The position numbers were made by a program, and so were the translations under genes. The notes beneath the pieces were generated by a model, which was not told where the DNA came from, searched no databases, and saw nothing but the letters and a program-made list of their open reading frames with translations. From positions 25,793 through 89,792 of the forward strand of contig CAKTZI010000009.1 in NCBI GenBank assembly GCA_934635385.1: DNA of 64,000 nucleotides. Reading direction: 5' to 3'. Positions 26,305 through 35,315 of the stretch are shown here, piece by piece. This stretch comes from an uncultured Kiritimatiellota bacterium (lineage in GTDB: Bacteria > Verrucomicrobiota > Kiritimatiellia > RFP12 > UBA1067). The first letter of the stretch is position 1; the number at the start of each line of letters is the position of its first letter.

Positions 26305-26649
26305 GTGAAGTTCCATAGCATTGGATGCTCGACAATTATCGCGATTGGCATCGGCCTTATTCTCACGATGTTCGTATTTCTTGCCACTGTGGCGGCAATG
26401 AAGGCTGGAGGCGGGGTAAGTGCCGCTAAACTGGTGCTCCTTGTGGCCGGTATCATCAGTCTGGTGATAGCCATCTACTGTGGATGGCAATACAATAATA
26501 CGGTTGTTGAGATTAAGTATCGGTGGTGGGAATTTTTGTGTACGATTTTCTCCATTGTTACTTTTGGCTGTGCCGCAATCTACTTTGGGGATGTGCTTGA
26601 TAAAGGCGAGAGCAAATCTGAGAATCAAGCCATTCATGCCGAGCCATGA
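26305..26649 (+). CDS. Small membrane protein
   Basis: 114 residues with three predicted membrane helices: IIAIGIGLILTMFVFLATVA, LVLLVAGIISLVIAIYCGW and FLCTIFSIVTFGCAAIYFG, then a short charged tail. AGGGGAAACG lies upstream of the ATG. No family recognised. First of three small envelope genes preceding the giant zinc-finger/Sel1 gene, with similar AT-rich composition; probably one transcription unit. Confidence 0.65.
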   Translation: MKFHSIGCSTIIAIGIGLILTMFVFLATVAAMKAGGGVSAAKLVLLVAGIISLVIAIYCGWQYNNTVVEIKYRWWEFLCTIFSIVTFGCAAIYFGDVLDKGESKSENQAIHAEP

Positions 26650-26662
26650 GTTGATAGCGTGA

Positions 26663-27232
26663 ATGAGAGATAGACCATTCGAGTATACTTTTGGCTGTTT
26701 TACGGGGTGCGTCGTCATTCTGGTGCTTGTCGTCGTGGCTGTTGTCATTGCCGGACACATAAGTGGATGCCTTGCACACATGGAGAAAGGTCGCGATGAA
26801 AGACAGAAACGGGAAAGGACGATGATGCAAGAACAGAAGGAAAGAGACAGACTGCAAGAGGACTTGCGGAATTTTGCCTTGCGCTACGCACCGCGACTTT
26901 GGGAGACGTCCGTTAAGGCCTCTGCAGAAATCACAAATCAGAACGAAAGAATCGAGAGATTGGAACGTACTCTTCATGAACTTGGGCGAGATCCATCCGT
27001 TGATGATGATTTTCAGCGAATCTGTTCGAGACGAGATCAACTCGTTCGCGCGACAGAAGCCATGCGACAGAAACTGGAAGATGCATATCTCGCCGCGCAG
27101 AAGAGTGAGGTCATGCAAGATGACACGTCCTATCAGGACATAATGCGCCAAATCTTGCAAGAGAGTATCTTGGAGGCGGGAAAAGCGGAATCGTATTTCA
27201 TTCAAATCACAAAGGAGAAAGCCCCAAAATGA
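26663..27232 (+). CDS. Membrane-anchored coiled-coil protein
   Basis: 189 residues: one N-terminal membrane helix (GCVVILVLVVVAVVIAG), then a long charged coiled coil (EKGRDERQKRERTMMQEQKERDRLQEDL and onward). Not recognised by family. The stop overlaps the start of the next gene by 4 nt (ATGA at 27229), indicating coupling with the lipoprotein. Confidence 0.65.
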   Translation: MRDRPFEYTFGCFTGCVVILVLVVVAVVIAGHISGCLAHMEKGRDERQKRERTMMQEQKERDRLQEDLRNFALRYAPRLWETSVKASAEITNQNERIERLERTLHELGRDPSVDDDFQRICSRRDQLVRATEAMRQKLEDAYLAAQKSEVMQDDTSYQDIMRQILQESILEAGKAESYFIQITKEKAPK

Positions 27233-28023
27233 AACACAGAATAGAACCTGTAGCGTTGCTCGTCTCAATTGCCCTTGTTGTAGGAGGTTGTGGTCAAGAG
27301 AACGCCATTGATCAGATTGGCGATGCCGTCCACAGTTCGAGTGGGGTGCAAGGCGTTCCGGATGTTGTGCGCGAACAGCAGCGCAAGGAGCGCATACGAC
27401 AGAACACCCAGTGGACGGCGGAAAATCAAGCTCAATATCCGGAAGAATATTGTCTAGCGCAACTTGAAGCGGCCAGGAGGTATTCGGAGCAATTGGAGGT
27501 GTCTAACCACAAGTTGGCGGTGGCATTAAGCGCGGCAAAGCGGAAGATGAACGAGGCGCAAACGCAGACTTCAGTGCTTGCCCGCTTCTTGGAGAATTCC
27601 AAGCGTGCCTATCGAATTGCGGAAACTGCGAAAACAGAACGAGTTCAGGTTAACGGACGACTTGTGAGCCGAAAAGAAGCGCAGGATGCCATCGTTGAAG
27701 CGTTTCAGCGTCTGCAGGACGCACAGAATGCCATACCCACGCAGTGGCTCTTAATTGAGAAGATTGACGTGAAATTCCAAAAGATTGCTGCAGAGCAAAA
27801 GAAACTTGCACGGCTCAACGAGAAGATCCGAAGCACACTGGAAGATGTGCGAATGAAAAAGGTGATAAACGGCGAGCATGACATTGGCGATGCCCTGAAT
27901 GCGATAAGCGATTCAATGGGGGCGTTGCAAGAGGATCCGTCAATTCTGACGCTGGATGAGTTGCTGACCCCGTCGTCGGATGTCGTTCGGCAAGAGACCT
28001 TTGAAACCATTATGTCCAAGTAA
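27229..28023 (+). CDS. Coiled-coil lipoprotein
   Basis: 264 residues. Signal peptide with lipobox VVGGC (Cys about 21), followed by a mature part dominated by coiled coil with periodic Lys/Glu/Gln/Ala. No recognised domain. It overlaps the coiled-coil membrane protein gene by ATGA and precedes the zinc-finger/Sel1 gene by 33 nt. The pairing of an inner-membrane coiled coil with a coiled-coil lipoprotein suggests an envelope-spanning assembly (inference). Confidence 0.7.
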   Translation: MKHRIEPVALLVSIALVVGGCGQENAIDQIGDAVHSSSGVQGVPDVVREQQRKERIRQNTQWTAENQAQYPEEYCLAQLEAARRYSEQLEVSNHKLAVALSAAKRKMNEAQTQTSVLARFLENSKRAYRIAETAKTERVQVNGRLVSRKEAQDAIVEAFQRLQDAQNAIPTQWLLIEKIDVKFQKIAAEQKKLARLNEKIRSTLEDVRMKKVINGEHDIGDALNAISDSMGALQEDPSILTLDELLTPSSDVVRQETFETIMSK

Positions 28024-28056
28024 AAAATCAAATAGCACCCAATAAAATAACGAAAG

Positions 28057-31000
28057 ATGAACACGATGAAATCAGCGCCATCACCGATTACAGATCAGGC
28101 AGTTCTTGACCAATGCAAGAAAGCCTTGAACAAATGGTCGAATTCGTTGCCGTTTTCGGTGACACGAAATCTAGGTGATGCCGTCCAGCTTGTGTCGGCG
28201 ACTATGTATCATGCCTATTCGTTTAGCGTCGGGACGGATTTCGTCAAGCGGAACTTCGATTTGCAGAAAGGCGGGAAGCCGGTTGACGCACCGACAGACA
28301 TCGAGCGTTTCACGCTCTGGACTGTCCCCGGTGTCAAGGATTCGGGCGATTTTGACTTCGCCATCAAGGAAACGTGCTACAAGGAAACTTGTGACCATTG
28401 TCACGGCAGAGGCGAGACGACGTGTGGCCATTGTCACGGGAAAGGGAAGGTGACGTGTCCGTCTTGTGATGGGAAAGGCGAGGGGAAATGCAAAACTTGT
28501 CACGGATATGGAGAGCTTCGATGTGACAAGTGCGGGGACGGCGGACGCCTTGATTCGATGTTTAAGTCTTCGAGTATGTATAAAAGAGATGGCGAGATCC
28601 GTGTCGGCAACAGTGACAATTGGAGAACCTGCCCGAAATGTCATGGAACCGCGAAACTGACTTGCGGCACGTGCCATGGCAGTAAGATTGTCAAGTGTTC
28701 AAAGTGCGGGGGTCGAGGTGAAATCAAATGCGGCAAATGCAGCGGAAGCGGCAGTGTCCAGTGTTCCGAGTGCGATGGGCGTGGCTGGAACTCTTTTACA
28801 TGGCATCTGATTCAGAAACAGGACAAGGACGAACTGGGCCTCATGTTCTATGACGCGGGCATCGCCGAAAAGCCTGAAGTCAAGAAGTGCAAGAAATACG
28901 CCAAGACATCAGTCTTTTCTGAGAAGCAGGACGCGAGGCAGGTGGCGATGACGGGCATCAGCGCTGACTGCGCTGATTTCGCATGTGAACTTCACGCGAA
29001 ATGGAAGGAGACGTTCGCGAAGTTTGATGATGTGGAGGATGTGCGCGTTCTGACACAGCAGGTTGATTTCATCCAGTATGATGCCTTTGTTCGGTACGAA
29101 TACAAGTATCACGACAAGAACTATCTGATTTGGATTGACCTTGCCAACAAGAAGGTCTTTGAAGGGCCTGAAGGCGGCATGATGGCCGAGTGGTCTGGCA
29201 AGGTTGCGAAGGAAGGCGACAAGTTCGCGTGGAAAGATCCTCAGCGTGCCATTCGCAGTTATGTCATGGCATGTGCCATTAGCAAGGACAACCAAGAGCC
29301 CGCGAAGAAGGCGAGGAAGCAGCTTGCCTTGGGATCGTGGTTGTTCCGTCTGGCAACGGCGGGCGTTGGCGGTTGGCTGTGGTCGGTCTTCTTGGGGGCG
29401 CAGGGGATCGATCCCGTCTTTGGATGGTATGTCGCAGGCACAATTGTCGTCCTTGACTTCTTGTTTGCGTGCAAAGGCCTGTGGGTGTCGTTTGTTACGG
29501 TGGGAGTGATCTATGGCGGTCTCGCTTATCTGTTCCCAGAACTCATGTCGCCAGACGCAGCAGAAGCGGCGGCGGACGTGAATCGGCTGTTGCCGATTGA
29601 AATTACGGGCAACGCACAATTGAGTGAGTACATTGTCTGCTCGATCTTGCTTTGGATTGGCGGAACATTGCTCTTTGCGCGAGATTTCGCGTTGCGCATT
29701 CGTGGCGGAGTTTGGGTGTTTCCGGCCTTGGGCGCCCTTGTCGGAGCGGCGTGTGCGCCTACGGGCTATCTTGATTTCGCGAAAGATCCTTCGCGATTCC
29801 TGTTTGTCTTACGAGCTGTGACATATGGCGTGTGCGGACTTGCGGTGGCGCGAACGCTGAGCCGCGCTTTTGTCCAGAATTGCGGACGTAACGCCCAGAA
29901 GTTTCCGAACTTCCTGATTCGGCTTGAAGCGAAGACGCTAAATCCGACGTTCTGGCTGATGCCCGTGTATGCAGTGGCGTTTGCGGGCGTTGGTGTGCTT
30001 TGGTATTTCTATGCAGGACCTGGTGTCCGTGTCGAAGAGAAGGCGCAGGCGGCTGAACGATTCTTGCAAAATGAGCGTTCAGTCAAGCGAGGACAATACT
30101 ATTTGGAGAAGACAGCAGACTCTGGGTATGCACCATCCGTTTCCTTGCTTGCCGAACTCAAGCTCTTTGGTAAGTGTGGGTATTCGGTTGCGTTGGAGGA
30201 TGGTTATGCGATGGCGTCCAAAGCTGCTGAGATGGAAGATCCGCGTGGTTGCCGTTTGAAAGGTTATTGCCTAGAATTCGGGAAAGGGGTGCAGCAAAAC
30301 CTGACGGAGGCGAATGCGTGTTACGCAAAAGGCGCGAGCTTGAGAGATGACGAGTCCATCAAGGCCAAGGCCAGGACGGATGAGATCGCAAAGGTTTGGA
30401 ATCTGGCCCATGCAAATGACAAGGATGCGCAATATAAGCTAGCATTGCATTATTTCAAGGGTGAGGGTATTGCCAAAGATGATGCCGTAGCTCGGAATTG
30501 GATGCAGAAATCGGCTGATGCCGGATTCGTAAAGTCGCAGATGACGCTCTGCGATTGGATGATCAAGGGCATTGGCGGAGAGAAGAACCCCGAACTGGGC
30601 GTAAGCTATTGTGAAAAGGCTGCGGGACAGGGCGATCCCGAAGCGATTGCGGTGCTTGGCTACTATTATTTTGAAGGCAAGGTCGTTAAGCAGAATTACA
30701 AGAAAGCTGTTGACGGATTCTTGCTTGCCTGTGAAAAGGGTTCTGAAAGCGCCCCGTACATGTTGGGCTATTGCAATCGAATGGGACTGGGTGTCGTGAA
30801 GAATGACAAACGTGCGTTCGACTACTTCAAGTTGTCTTATGAGCGAGGGTCGTTGCCAGGTGCATTTGCCTGTGGCGAATGCTACGAAACGGCGTATGGT
30901 GTCGAAGTCGATTATTCGGCGGCACTTGCCTGTTATGTCAAGGCTTCGGAAAAGGAATGGGATGCGCCTCTCCTGAAAAAGAGCGTTGCCGATGCCAAGT

Positions 31001-32577
31001 CCGCCGCTGTCAGGATCGCCAAGATTGGCAAGTACTGGAAATTGGCCAAGGGCGGAGATCCCGTTGCAATGGACGAAGTGGGGCAATGCTATGCATCGGG
31101 CGCGGGCGTGATGAAAGACGAAAGAAAGGCATATGAATGGTTCGCAAAGGCGTCCGCCAAAGACAATGTGTCGGGAATCGTCCATAAGGCAGATGCCCTT
31201 TATAAGGGCGTTGGAACGAAGCAAGACAGAAATGCCGCCGGCAAAGAGTATGTGCGTGCCGCCGAAAAGGGGAATGCGTATGGTCTTTATATGCAGGGGC
31301 TGTGTCACGAACGTGGCTATGGCATCGAGAAGAATCTGACAAGTGCCTATGCGCGCTATCAGGAGGCCGCCAAGAAAGGTTACGCGGCTGCAGCCGATGC
31401 GGCGAAACGAATCGCAGAGCCGGCAAAATACTGGGATGACGCCTTTAAGGGAAAGGAAGCAAAAGCACAATATAGTCTTGCCATGTGCTACAAGCGCGGA
31501 GGCTGTGGCGTTGACAAGGACGACATTGCGGCGTTTAAGTTGCTCCGCATGGCGGCTGATCAGGGAGATGCATTGGCATTGTTCGAGATCTCGAAATGCT
31601 ATGCATCCGGAATTGGCACGCAGAAGAGTGATTCGGAGATGAACAATGCGGTCTTGGCTTCGGCGGCCAAGCAGTGCGCACCCGCATTGTTCTTTGCAGG
31701 AGAACTCTATCAAGTTGGGCGTTCGGTTGAACAGAACCTGACAACCGCTTGCAAGTATTTTATTCTGGCTGCAAAGGCAAAGTTCCCAGAGGCCAAAACG
31801 CGGGCGAAGATGATTGCGCATGTGGCGAAGTACTGGGATGCGGCGGTCAAAGGGGATGCCGACGCGCAATATGACCTTGGCATTTGCTATCGCGATGGCA
31901 TTGAGATTGCCTCGGACATTTCGCGTGCAAAAACATGGCTCGGGAAGTCTGCGGCTCAAGGTCAACACGATGCAGAGTATGCATTTGCGGCTTTGAGTGT
32001 GGCAGAAGCCGCCGACAACAAGAAGGCCATTGCCGAGAATGTCGTGGACTTGCTCAAGAGAGCCGCTGCGGCAAATCAGGTTGACGCGAAAGTGTTGCTT
32101 GGTAAACTGCTGTACAATGGAGTCGGAACAGATGAAGATTATGAAGAGGCGGTAAAGCTTTGGGAAGAAGCTGCGGCCGCAAATAATCTGGAGGCCAAAT
32201 ACTGTCTAGGCGATTATTACTATACTGGCCGGGGACTGTTCAATTCTGGCAAGGATCAGGATAAGGCCAAGAGGACATGGGAAGCGGCATCTGAAGCTGG
32301 GAATGTCTCTGCCTCTCATCGTTTGGGATTGATCTATGCAAAGGGAACGGGACTCTTTGGAAGCGGAAAAGACAAGGCCAAGGCGCGAAAGTATTATTTG
32401 CGCGCAATCGAGAAGGGGTGTCGAGCGTCAATGATGGCACTTGGCGAGATGCTGAAAGATTCTGATTCGCCATCCGAACAAGCGGAGGGTGAGGAATGGC
32501 AGCGCAAGGCCAAAGACAGTACCGCAAAGGAAAACCAAAATCTCAGGTGGTATTCGGAATTCCAGACGCTTAATTGA
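28057..32577 (+). CDS. Giant protein: DnaJ-type zinc fingers, membrane helices, Sel1 repeats
   Basis: 1506 residues. After an unrecognised N-terminal ~110 come ten CxxC motifs in CxxCxGxG-like repeats (about 113-245; CDHCHGRG, CGHCHGKG, CPSCDGKG, CSKCGGRG, CSECDGRG), many more than the four of DnaJ. A globular region (about 250-415) is followed by six to eight membrane helices (about 425-660). About 670-1480 is a long array of Sel1-like repeats with the AxxxLGxxYxxGxGVxxD pattern (ALHYFKGEGIAKDDAVARNWMQKSAD; MQGLCHERGYGIEKN). Sel1 repeats bind protein partners and often act in signalling or envelope quality control; the zinc region would be on the other side of the membrane. AT-rich codon use. 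I know of no characterised protein of this architecture. Confidence 0.75.
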   Translation: MNTMKSAPSPITDQAVLDQCKKALNKWSNSLPFSVTRNLGDAVQLVSATMYHAYSFSVGTDFVKRNFDLQKGGKPVDAPTDIERFTLWTVPGVKDSGDFDFAIKETCYKETCDHCHGRGETTCGHCHGKGKVTCPSCDGKGEGKCKTCHGYGELRCDKCGDGGRLDSMFKSSSMYKRDGEIRVGNSDNWRTCPKCHGTAKLTCGTCHGSKIVKCSKCGGRGEIKCGKCSGSGSVQCSECDGRGWNSFTWHLIQKQDKDELGLMFYDAGIAEKPEVKKCKKYAKTSVFSEKQDARQVAMTGISADCADFACELHAKWKETFAKFDDVEDVRVLTQQVDFIQYDAFVRYEYKYHDKNYLIWIDLANKKVFEGPEGGMMAEWSGKVAKEGDKFAWKDPQRAIRSYVMACAISKDNQEPAKKARKQLALGSWLFRLATAGVGGWLWSVFLGAQGIDPVFGWYVAGTIVVLDFLFACKGLWVSFVTVGVIYGGLAYLFPELMSPDAAEAAADVNRLLPIEITGNAQLSEYIVCSILLWIGGTLLFARDFALRIRGGVWVFPALGALVGAACAPTGYLDFAKDPSRFLFVLRAVTYGVCGLAVARTLSRAFVQNCGRNAQKFPNFLIRLEAKTLNPTFWLMPVYAVAFAGVGVLWYFYAGPGVRVEEKAQAAERFLQNERSVKRGQYYLEKTADSGYAPSVSLLAELKLFGKCGYSVALEDGYAMASKAAEMEDPRGCRLKGYCLEFGKGVQQNLTEANACYAKGASLRDDESIKAKARTDEIAKVWNLAHANDKDAQYKLALHYFKGEGIAKDDAVARNWMQKSADAGFVKSQMTLCDWMIKGIGGEKNPELGVSYCEKAAGQGDPEAIAVLGYYYFEGKVVKQNYKKAVDGFLLACEKGSESAPYMLGYCNRMGLGVVKNDKRAFDYFKLSYERGSLPGAFACGECYETAYGVEVDYSAALACYVKASEKEWDAPLLKKSVADAKSAAVRIAKIGKYWKLAKGGDPVAMDEVGQCYASGAGVMKDERKAYEWFAKASAKDNVSGIVHKADALYKGVGTKQDRNAAGKEYVRAAEKGNAYGLYMQGLCHERGYGIEKNLTSAYARYQEAAKKGYAAAADAAKRIAEPAKYWDDAFKGKEAKAQYSLAMCYKRGGCGVDKDDIAAFKLLRMAADQGDALALFEISKCYASGIGTQKSDSEMNNAVLASAAKQCAPALFFAGELYQVGRSVEQNLTTACKYFILAAKAKFPEAKTRAKMIAHVAKYWDAAVKGDADAQYDLGICYRDGIEIASDISRAKTWLGKSAAQGQHDAEYAFAALSVAEAADNKKAIAENVVDLLKRAAAANQVDAKVLLGKLLYNGVGTDEDYEEAVKLWEEAAAANNLEAKYCLGDYYYTGRGLFNSGKDQDKAKRTWEAASEAGNVSASHRLGLIYAKGTGLFGSGKDKAKARKYYLRAIEKGCRASMMALGEMLKDSDSPSEQAEGEEWQRKAKDSTAKENQNLRWYSEFQTLN

Positions 32578-32580
32578 GGC

Positions 32581-32622
32581 GATTGCATCAGGCTGTCACT
32601 TATGTGACAGCCTGATGCAATC
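32581..32622. repeat. Perfect palindrome with 19-bp arms
   Basis: gattgcatcaggctgtcac and its exact complement flank the 4-nt loop ttat, directly after the stop of the giant gene. There is no T-run on either side, so it is not a standard terminator. The core TGTCACTTATGTGACA (32594-32609) resembles the Crp-type sites at 22995 and 24659. It may be an mRNA 3' end stabiliser, an operator or a repeat element. Confidence 0.7.
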
Positions 32623-32664
32623 TAAACACAAACAAACAGAAAGACTCAGAAGGATAAACTCGCA

Positions 32665-33822
32665 ATGGACATTGTAATCAAGGATGGGAAGACAGAGATC
32701 CCGGCACAACGCTATGAGAATCGAACAGATATTGAACATCTATATGTCCCGGACTCGGTCGAAAAAATAGGCGTTGCGGCATTTCGCGGCTGTCGCAATC
32801 TGTCCGGGATTGAGTTTGAAGAAGGGCCGCGTAATCTTGAAATCGGTGCGGAAGCCTTTTCGGGATGCGATGCCTTGACGTCACTTAGACTGCCTGCGCG
32901 GGCGAATCGATTCTTGAGTCGTTGCTTTGCGAACAGTGGATTGCAATCTCTCGAAATAGGTGGCGGCGGTGATTTCATCCAGAAGGAATTCTTTCTCTTC
33001 GAGGGATGCCCGAATCGGGAAAGCCTTCAGGCGACGTTGGAAAATGAGCGGATTCGTCGGGCGGAACCTTTGAATGGAGGGCATGCTCGTCAACAAACAT
33101 ATCCGGGCAATGCACTTCTTGATGACTTGAAACGTGGCATGGGTTGTGGGCCTGGCAGGATCAGTGAAGGGCTGAGAGAATTGTTTAGGCGGATGAAGAG
33201 TGATGATATGTTCTTGATAGAATCATATGCGAGGAATTATAGACGCGTCTGCGATGCCTTCAATGGGACTAGAGATTGGGCTACGATAGACGGAGGAACA
33301 CTGCGAGACCTTGTGATAGGCACATCGGCAAGGCAGGTTGCGGCGCTTGCATGGAGGGAGATCTCGGATCAAGCATGGTATGGTGCCGATCGTCAGCAAG
33401 TGTGTCGCATTTGCCACGAGATACAGGTCGAAGAAGCAATAAGTCCGGCTCGCGTCGAACAATGGCATCAAGAGTTCATTGGACTGTTCCCTATAAATTT
33501 TCATGCAGCCTTTTATCGACTCATGGCAATTGCAAAGTCGAAACAGGTTGTGCAAATTCCAACTACGGCGAAATTGGTTCCTTTGCACGAATGGTTCACG
33601 GGGTTGGAAGCGCCGACAATCCAGCAATCCGATTGGTGGGTATTGAGCCGAAGTGTACGACAGGCTCTGTCCGATATGCTGCCCGATGTTGATGTTTATC
33701 GGGCTGGCGCGTTCGCGTGGTATTTGGCGGAGGCTTTTAGACTTGACGTGAACGACGAAGGAAGGATGAGGAAGAAACGGGTATTGGCTTGGATGCGTGA
33801 ACTTCAGATGATAGGAAGATGA
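32665..33822 (+). CDS. Short LRR_5 (BspA-type) protein with unknown C-terminal domain
   Basis: 385 residues, without a signal peptide. The N-terminal ~120 contain three to four BspA-type leucine-rich repeats (LYVPDSVEKIGVAAFRGCRNLSGIEF; IGAEAFSGCDALTSLRLP). The remaining ~260 residues are mostly helical and unassigned. In contrast to the secreted LRR proteins at 52887 and 63095, this one should be cytoplasmic. GAAGGA lies before the ATG. AT-rich codon use, as in the rest of the island. Confidence 0.65.
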   Translation: MDIVIKDGKTEIPAQRYENRTDIEHLYVPDSVEKIGVAAFRGCRNLSGIEFEEGPRNLEIGAEAFSGCDALTSLRLPARANRFLSRCFANSGLQSLEIGGGGDFIQKEFFLFEGCPNRESLQATLENERIRRAEPLNGGHARQQTYPGNALLDDLKRGMGCGPGRISEGLRELFRRMKSDDMFLIESYARNYRRVCDAFNGTRDWATIDGGTLRDLVIGTSARQVAALAWREISDQAWYGADRQQVCRICHEIQVEEAISPARVEQWHQEFIGLFPINFHAAFYRLMAIAKSKQVVQIPTTAKLVPLHEWFTGLEAPTIQQSDWWVLSRSVRQALSDMLPDVDVYRAGAFAWYLAEAFRLDVNDEGRMRKKRVLAWMRELQMIGR

Positions 33823-33903
33823 CCGATAGGCATTGTTTCATAAGTGTCGTAAGAGCGGACTGTGTTCACGCAGGAATGCTCATCGAAAAGGGAAGATGCC
33901 AAT

Positions 33904-34269
33904 ATGAATGCTGAAGGAAAAAATCTAGATTTAACGGGACACGAAGTGGCGCGGAAGATCCGGGGAAATCCCTCGTTGATTACCGCTTGTGGTGTGGCGT
34001 TGGAGATCTTGTCGGAATCGGATTGGCTGTATTTGCTTGACCATCAGCCAAATAGCGAGGAAGTCGTCTTGCGTTGTACAAAATGGCAACAGTTCAATCC
34101 CGATAAGGCTTGGCCAGGCCTCGGCGATGGGTTGGCGCACATCAAGTGGTTGGCGTCCATCGTCAAGGACTGTGCCGAGATGGCCGCAATCACAGATGAA
34201 GGGTATGCGCGCAACTATGCGTTTGTCGCCCATGCCGCAAATCTTCAGGCACAGAAGATGGTGGTGTAA
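33904..34269 (+). CDS. Hypothetical protein
   Basis: 121 residues from ATG 33904, preceded by AAAGGGAAG; an in-frame upstream ATG (33862) has no such signal. The segment DWLYLLDHQPNSEEVVLRCTKW resembles one unit of a DWxxLLxxQPxxxxxCxW repeat that I associate with gut Verrucomicrobiota/Lentisphaerota proteins, but a single unit is weak evidence. Its stop abuts the next gene's start (TAAATG). Confidence 0.5.
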   Translation: MNAEGKNLDLTGHEVARKIRGNPSLITACGVALEILSESDWLYLLDHQPNSEEVVLRCTKWQQFNPDKAWPGLGDGLAHIKWLASIVKDCAEMAAITDEGYARNYAFVAHAANLQAQKMVV

Positions 34270-35217
34270 ATGAGAAAACCAAGATTCTGTTTGGAGGCGT
34301 TGGATAAGGCGAAGCTTGTTGTGTGCGGTGCGTTGCTCGGCTTTCTGTTCATCGGCTGTCGGGACGAATCGGGCAAACAGAAGGAACCGATCCGTCAGGT
34401 CGAGACCGAAGCGACCGCACAGTCGGCGTCAACATCGCCGACACGACAGGCGAATGGAGACGAGTGGTGGAAGTTCCCTCACACAGGCGTGGAAATCATC
34501 GAAAGTACGCCACCAAATCCGCCGTGGAACGGCACAAACTATCCGTATGCATCATTTTCTGCGAAAGTCCAGAATCCGCAGCAGGGTCACCTGTCGGATG
34601 CGCAGTATCGTGCGCTTCAGGATTTTCTTGGCGCGGCCATCACGCATGGGCGGACACCTCACCGAACGGTCGAGGAGTCGATTGCGCGAATTCGGATTCC
34701 GTTTTGGGAGGTCGCCATTTGGGAACGGCGAAACCCCGCAGACTGGGGCGATAAGATCTACGGCTATGACATCTTTGAACTGGAAGGCCTGCCGACCTAT
34801 CAGACTGAAAAATTCTACTGCTACAAGATTCGCCATCAGGAAGGGCCCGCCAGCGCAAGCGTCGAGACGTATGTCGTCTGGAGTTGGGAGCGGATGTCGC
34901 CCGTGAAGATTGGCGACATCCTTGATTTGTCGCGACATGAAAGGCGATTGCGACGGTTGCTCCGGCGACAGGTGCTACGGGATTGGTACGCCCACCTTGG
35001 CGAGAATTTCAACCCAGATACGGTGCTGGCGGACTACGCTCGAAACTGGCCACATGAGTTTGACAACTTCTACCTGTCCGACAAGGGCATCACATGGGTT
35101 TACGAGGCCGGTTGTGTCCAGATCGGTGCCATGGGAATGGCGAAAACAACCCTGTCGTGGGAAATCCTTGAACACTATCTCGTGGACAAGTCGCTTATGC
35201 CGACGGGTAAAGAGTGA
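34270..35217 (+). CDS. Lipoprotein with DUF3298/RsiV-like C-terminal domain
   Basis: 315 residues. An n-region, hydrophobic stretch and lipobox LFIGC (Cys about 35). The C-terminal part (DNFYLSDKGITWVYEAGCVQIGAMGMAKTTLSWEILEHYL) fits the DUF3298 pattern found in RsiV-like and other extracytoplasmic proteins. The frameshifted gene at 37185-38782 is a paralog with the same ending (GKGITWHYDAGEVKVG). The two paralogs flank the AbiE-like pair. Function unknown. Confidence 0.6.
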   Translation: MRKPRFCLEALDKAKLVVCGALLGFLFIGCRDESGKQKEPIRQVETEATAQSASTSPTRQANGDEWWKFPHTGVEIIESTPPNPPWNGTNYPYASFSAKVQNPQQGHLSDAQYRALQDFLGAAITHGRTPHRTVEESIARIRIPFWEVAIWERRNPADWGDKIYGYDIFELEGLPTYQTEKFYCYKIRHQEGPASASVETYVVWSWERMSPVKIGDILDLSRHERRLRRLLRRQVLRDWYAHLGENFNPDTVLADYARNWPHEFDNFYLSDKGITWVYEAGCVQIGAMGMAKTTLSWEILEHYLVDKSLMPTGKE

Positions 35218-35259
35218 CTCGGAACGCAGCAGACCTGCCATGTGGTTTCGGCATCCAGT

Positions 35260-35300
35260 TGCGCTTTGTCAAAAAAAAGCGTATACTTTCTTTTGACAAA
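35260..35300 (+). promoter_or_regulatory. Promoter with operator for the AbiE-like pair
   Basis: TATACT (35282-35287) is bracketed by a perfect 10-bp inverted repeat, tttgtcaaaa (35265-35274) and ttttgacaaa (35291-35300), centred on the -10 box. TTGCGC (35260-35265) is a weak -35 box with a 16-nt spacer. AbiEi antitoxins are known to repress their own promoters by binding inverted repeats, so this is the likely operator. Confidence 0.65.
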
Positions 35301-35315
35301 TTGAGTGGTAAGGGA

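Noticed and set aside
32581..32622. Perfect palindrome considered as a Rho-independent terminator
   Set aside because: No T-run follows on either strand, so it is kept as a palindrome of unknown role.
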